Source of the DNA: Phycisphaerales bacterium
GTDB lineage: Bacteria; Planctomycetota; Phycisphaerae; Phycisphaerales; UBA1924
NCBI GenBank assembly: GCA_040217175.1
Contig: JAVJNT010000002.1
Location: forward strand, 1,434,001 to 1,498,000
Length of the DNA stretch: 64,000 nt
Direction of reading: 5' to 3'
Shown here: positions 59,898 through 64,000 of the stretch, piece after piece
Layout of the letters: the number at the start of each line of letters is the position of its first letter
How positions within the stretch are numbered: position 1 is the first letter of the stretch
Translations under genes and position numbers: made by a program
Notes under the pieces: model-generated
Told to the model about the DNA's origin: nothing
What the model saw: only the letters and a program-made list of their open reading frames with translations
The model's database searches: none

Positions 59898-62717
59898 TCA
59901 CAGCGTCCGCTTCACCTCGACCTGCTTGTAGCACTCGAGGATGTCGCCCTCCTTGATGTCGTCGTAGCCGTCGATCTTCATGCCGCACTCCATGTTCGCG
60001 CGAACTTCCTTCGCGTCGTCCTTGAAGCGCTTGAGCTGGCTCAGCTTGCGATCGTTCTCGATGACGATGTCGCCGCGGGTGACGCGGATGAGCGCGTCGC
60101 GCTGCACCACGCCGTCGGTGACGTAGCAGCCGGCGATCGTGCCGACCTTCGACACCTTGAACACCGCACGCACCTCGGCGTGGCCCAGGACCTCCTGGCG
60201 CAGCTCGGGGTCGAGCATGCCCTCGGCGGCCATTTGCATGTCCTCGGTGATGTGGTAGATGACGTCGTACGTGCGGATCTGCACGCCCTTGCCGTCGGCC
60301 AGCTTGCGGGCCTTGCCCGAGGGGATGACGTTGAACCCGACGATGACGGCCTTGGACGCCTCGGCCAGCAGCACGTCGCTCTCGGTCACGCCGCCCACGG
60401 CCGCGTGGATGACGCGGACCTTGATCTCCTCGGTCGAGACCTTCTCGATCTCGCTCTTGAGCACATCGACCGAGCCCTGCACGTCGGCCTTGAGAACGAC
60501 CAGGATCTCCTTCAGCTCGGCCTCGGCCATCTGGCTGAACATGCGGTCGAGCGTCATTGCCGGCTGGGCGAGCTGCTCCTCGCGCTCGCGAGCGCGGCGC
60601 TGCTCGGCGGCGTTCTGGGCGTCCTTCAGGCTGCTGGCCACGAAGAACTTGTCGCCCGCGTCGGGCAACTCGTCGATGCCGGTGACCTGTAGCGGCATGG
60701 GCGGGTGGGCCTCGCGGATGCGTTGGCCCTTGTCGTCGGTCATGTCGCGGACGCGGCCGAACGCGCGGCCTGCGACGATGAAGTCGCCGACGTTGAGCGC
60801 GCCCTCTTGCAGCAGCACGTTCATGACGGCGCCGCGGCCGGGCTCCATCTGGCTCTCGATGACCGTGCCGCGGGCGTTGCCGCCGAAGTCGCTCTTGAGC
60901 TCCAGGAGCTGGGCCTGGAAGTCGAGCGTCTCGAGCAATTCCTGGATGCCCTGGCCCGTGTGGGCGCTGGTGCGGATGACCTCGACGTCGCCGCCCCAGT
61001 CGACGGGGTTCAGCTCGTGCTGGGCGAGCTGGCCCAGGATCTCCTGGATCTTCGCATCGGTTGCCTGCGGGCGGTCGATCTTGTTGAGCGCCACGACGAT
61101 CGGCACGCCGGCCGCCTTGGCGTGGTTGATCGACTCGATGGTCTGGGGCATCACGCCGTCGTCGGCCGCCACCACCAGCACCACGATGTCGGTTACGTTG
61201 GCGCCGCGCGAGCGCATGGACGTAAACGCCTCGTGGCCCGGCGTATCGATGAAGACGACCTGCTTCTCTTCGCGGTCGGTGTCGTCGCCCACGTGCACGG
61301 GCACGCGGAAGGCGCTGGTAGCCTGCGTGATGCCGCCGGCCTCGCCCGCGGCCACGTTCGCGTCGCGGATCTTGTCCAGCAGGCTCGTCTTGCCGTGGTC
61401 GACGTGGCCCAGGATGGTGACGATGGGGCCACGCGACCGCTCATCAACGGTCGTCCGCTCCTCGAACTGGGCGGCAACGGCTTCCTCGGCGCTCTTGGCG
61501 GCGGTGACTTCGAGCTCGATGTCGAAGTCCATCATGATTTCCTGGGCCTTCTCGACCTCGATGCCGCTGTTGATCTGGGCCATGATGCCCTGCATGAACA
61601 GCTTCTTGACGATCTCGGCGCCCTTCACGCCGGTCGCGGCCGACAGGTCCTTGATCGTGAACGGCGCGGTGATCTTGACCGTGCCGCCCTGCTGGGCCGG
61701 GCTCTGCTGGCGGGCCTGCTGGCCCGCGCCGCGCGCCAGGTCCTGGCGGCGCTTGCGCAGGTAGCCGCCGGCCTGCTGCAGCTTGGCCTCACGCTCGATG
61801 AGGTCCTGCTCGCGCCACATGCCGCTGCCGCCCTGCTGGGGCTCGTTGCGTCCGCGACGCCGCGAGCTGGGCCCGCCGCGCCGACCGCCGCCGCCGTCCA
61901 TCGGGGGCATCGGGCCGCCAGGGCCACCCGGCCCGCCGAATCCGCCGCCACCGCCACCACGCGGGCCACCGCGGCCGCGCGGCCGGGTGTCGACCTGCTC
62001 GGGGGCTTCGACGCGCACGATCTTCGGGCCGCTGAGCTTCACCGGCGTCTTCTCGTGCTGGTCGATCATCGGGCCGGCGGGCTTGACGACCGTCGGCCGC
62101 GTCGGCACGTTCTGCGGCGCGGGCTTGGGCGGAGACTTGGGCGCCTCCGCGGCGGCCTGCTGGCCGTTGCCCGATGCGTCGTCGTCCGCGTCGCCGGTTG
62201 CCGGTGCTTCGTCGGCGGCGGGGGCCTCCGTCGCGGCGGGCTTCGCCGGCTCGACGGGCGCTTCGGCCGCCTTGGCCGGAGCCTCGGGCTTGGGTGCCTC
62301 GACCGGGGGCTCTTCCTTGACGCTCGCGTCGTTGCCGTCGTCTGCCGAGGGCGCGGCGGGCGTGGCCCGGCTGGCACGCTTGGGCGGCTCGGCGACGGCC
62401 GTGCCCGTGGTGCTCTCGGTCTCGTCCGGCTTGCTGGCCTTGCTTGCCTTGCCGATCTTCTTGGCGGCGGCCTTGCGGGCGCGGGGCTTGGCGCGGACCT
62501 TCTCCAGGTCGACGCGCTCGGACGTCTCTACCGCGGTCGCCGAGGGCGCAGCCTCACCCGCGAACCACTCGCGGATCGTTGCCTCGAGCCCGACCGACAC
62601 GGTGGACATGTGGTTCTTGATGTTCGACTCGGGAATGCCTTCGTCGCGGCACTTCTGCACCACGGCCTTCGAGGCAACCCCGAGCTCCTTCGCGATCTCG
62701 AACACACGCTTTGCCAA
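59898..62717 (-). CDS. infB: Translation initiation factor IF-2
   Basis: 939 residues. N-terminal IF2N domain (AKRVFEIAKELGVASKAVVQ), then an Ala/Pro/Glu/Lys-rich linker to about 250, a Gly-rich stretch (RGGPRGGGGGGFGGPGGPGG), a second IF2N domain (FTIKDLSAATGVKGAEIVKK), and the GTPase core: ILGHVDHGKTSLLDKIRDAN (G1 near 440), DTPGHEAFTSMRSRGA, NKIDRPQATDAKI and the C-terminal domains with IAGCYVTDGVVQRDALIRVT. It places initiator tRNA on the 30S subunit. Start TTG 62717 with GGAG six bases upstream. Second gene after nusA. Confidence 0.95.
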   Translation of the reverse strand: MAKRVFEIAKELGVASKAVVQKCRDEGIPESNIKNHMSTVSVGLEATIREWFAGEAAPSATAVETSERVDLEKVRAKPRARKAAAKKIGKASKASKPDETESTTGTAVAEPPKRASRATPAAPSADDGNDASVKEEPPVEAPKPEAPAKAAEAPVEPAKPAATEAPAADEAPATGDADDDASGNGQQAAAEAPKSPPKPAPQNVPTRPTVVKPAGPMIDQHEKTPVKLSGPKIVRVEAPEQVDTRPRGRGGPRGGGGGGFGGPGGPGGPMPPMDGGGGRRGGPSSRRRGRNEPQQGGSGMWREQDLIEREAKLQQAGGYLRKRRQDLARGAGQQARQQSPAQQGGTVKITAPFTIKDLSAATGVKGAEIVKKLFMQGIMAQINSGIEVEKAQEIMMDFDIELEVTAAKSAEEAVAAQFEERTTVDERSRGPIVTILGHVDHGKTSLLDKIRDANVAAGEAGGITQATSAFRVPVHVGDDTDREEKQVVFIDTPGHEAFTSMRSRGANVTDIVVLVVAADDGVMPQTIESINHAKAAGVPIVVALNKIDRPQATDAKIQEILGQLAQHELNPVDWGGDVEVIRTSAHTGQGIQELLETLDFQAQLLELKSDFGGNARGTVIESQMEPGRGAVMNVLLQEGALNVGDFIVAGRAFGRVRDMTDDKGQRIREAHPPMPLQVTGIDELPDAGDKFFVASSLKDAQNAAEQRRAREREEQLAQPAMTLDRMFSQMAEAELKEILVVLKADVQGSVDVLKSEIEKVSTEEIKVRVIHAAVGGVTESDVLLAEASKAVIVGFNVIPSGKARKLADGKGVQIRTYDVIYHITEDMQMAAEGMLDPELRQEVLGHAEVRAVFKVSKVGTIAGCYVTDGVVQRDALIRVTRGDIVIENDRKLSQLKRFKDDAKEVRANMECGMKIDGYDDIKEGDILECYKQVEVKRTL

Positions 62718-62787
62718 ACGTCACTCCATGCGCCCGAGCCCCGCCAAACACACCGGCAAGGCCCCGCGGACGCGCTGCACCACTGGA

Positions 62788-64000
<1,213 letters not shown>

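Overview
The window is one GC-rich, gene-dense chromosomal segment with no rRNA, tRNA, CRISPR array or recognisable transposase. It most likely comes from a planctomycete of the class Phycisphaerae. The clues are three secreted proteins ending in paired calcium-loop repeats of the form DxDxDGxLTxFDFLxFQNxFDAG followed by a terminal Gly-Cys (the GC-type dockerin-like module), two PEP-CTERM-like secreted proteins with VPAPxxA...RRRR tails, Gram-negative envelope genes (lpxK, an OmpA-type lipoprotein, TonB/ExbD-like genes) and a nusA-infB-DUF503-rbfA block. The assignment is an inference from these traits, not from a search.

Layout. 1-5.5 kb: a methylisocitrate lyase, a coiled-coil protein, ApaG, and a two-gene kynurenine-degradation operon (ACMSD, kynureninase). 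5.6-8.8 kb: three secreted proteins. 8.8-15.1 kb: a tightly overlapping minus-strand operon of six genes (C39-like cysteine peptidase, RimK-like ATP-grasp ligase, GCS2-type carboxylate-amine ligase, N-formylglutamate amidohydrolase-like enzyme, a small unknown protein, an OppC-type permease). It looks like a peptide or amide synthesis and processing pathway and is the best candidate here for an uncharacterised system. 15.2-19.7 kb: an RMD1/DUF155 membrane protein, secreted proteins and plsY. 19.9-26.9 kb: a peptide-type ABC importer whose binding protein is membrane-anchored and whose two permeases are strongly enlarged. 26.9-32.2 kb: a glycosyltransferase-like protein, a secreted protein, xseA-xseB and a prepilin peptidase.

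32.1-33.4 kb: the last 102 bp of the prepilin peptidase gene are repeated 1150 bp downstream with one mismatch. The repeats flank a visibly lower-GC insert with its own promoter candidate and two coupled unknown genes. This is the clearest sign of acquired DNA. 33.5-40.7 kb: an OmpA-like lipoprotein, a stress-type protein, lpxK, maf, a nitrilase-family amidase, a membrane Ser/Thr kinase, and infC with an AUC start codon. 40.8-46.5 kb: a TonB/ExbD-like operon, a bifunctional-nuclease-domain protein, truD, a HAD hydrolase and glutamate dehydrogenase. 46.5-56.6 kb: rpsA, a MarR regulator, a dockerin-type protein, a B12-dependent acyl-CoA mutase with isobutyryl-CoA-type active-site residues, a dicarboxylate symporter and an ABC exporter. 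56.6-64 kb: DUF1801, a small membrane protein, yebC, then the nusA-infB-DUF503-rbfA operon ending in a degenerate HhH-GPD-like gene.

Expression features. Several plus-strand genes have a -10-like hexamer only 5-6 nt before the start codon, suggesting leaderless mRNAs. TTG and GTG starts are common, often in 4-nt stop/start overlaps. All promoter calls are by eye.
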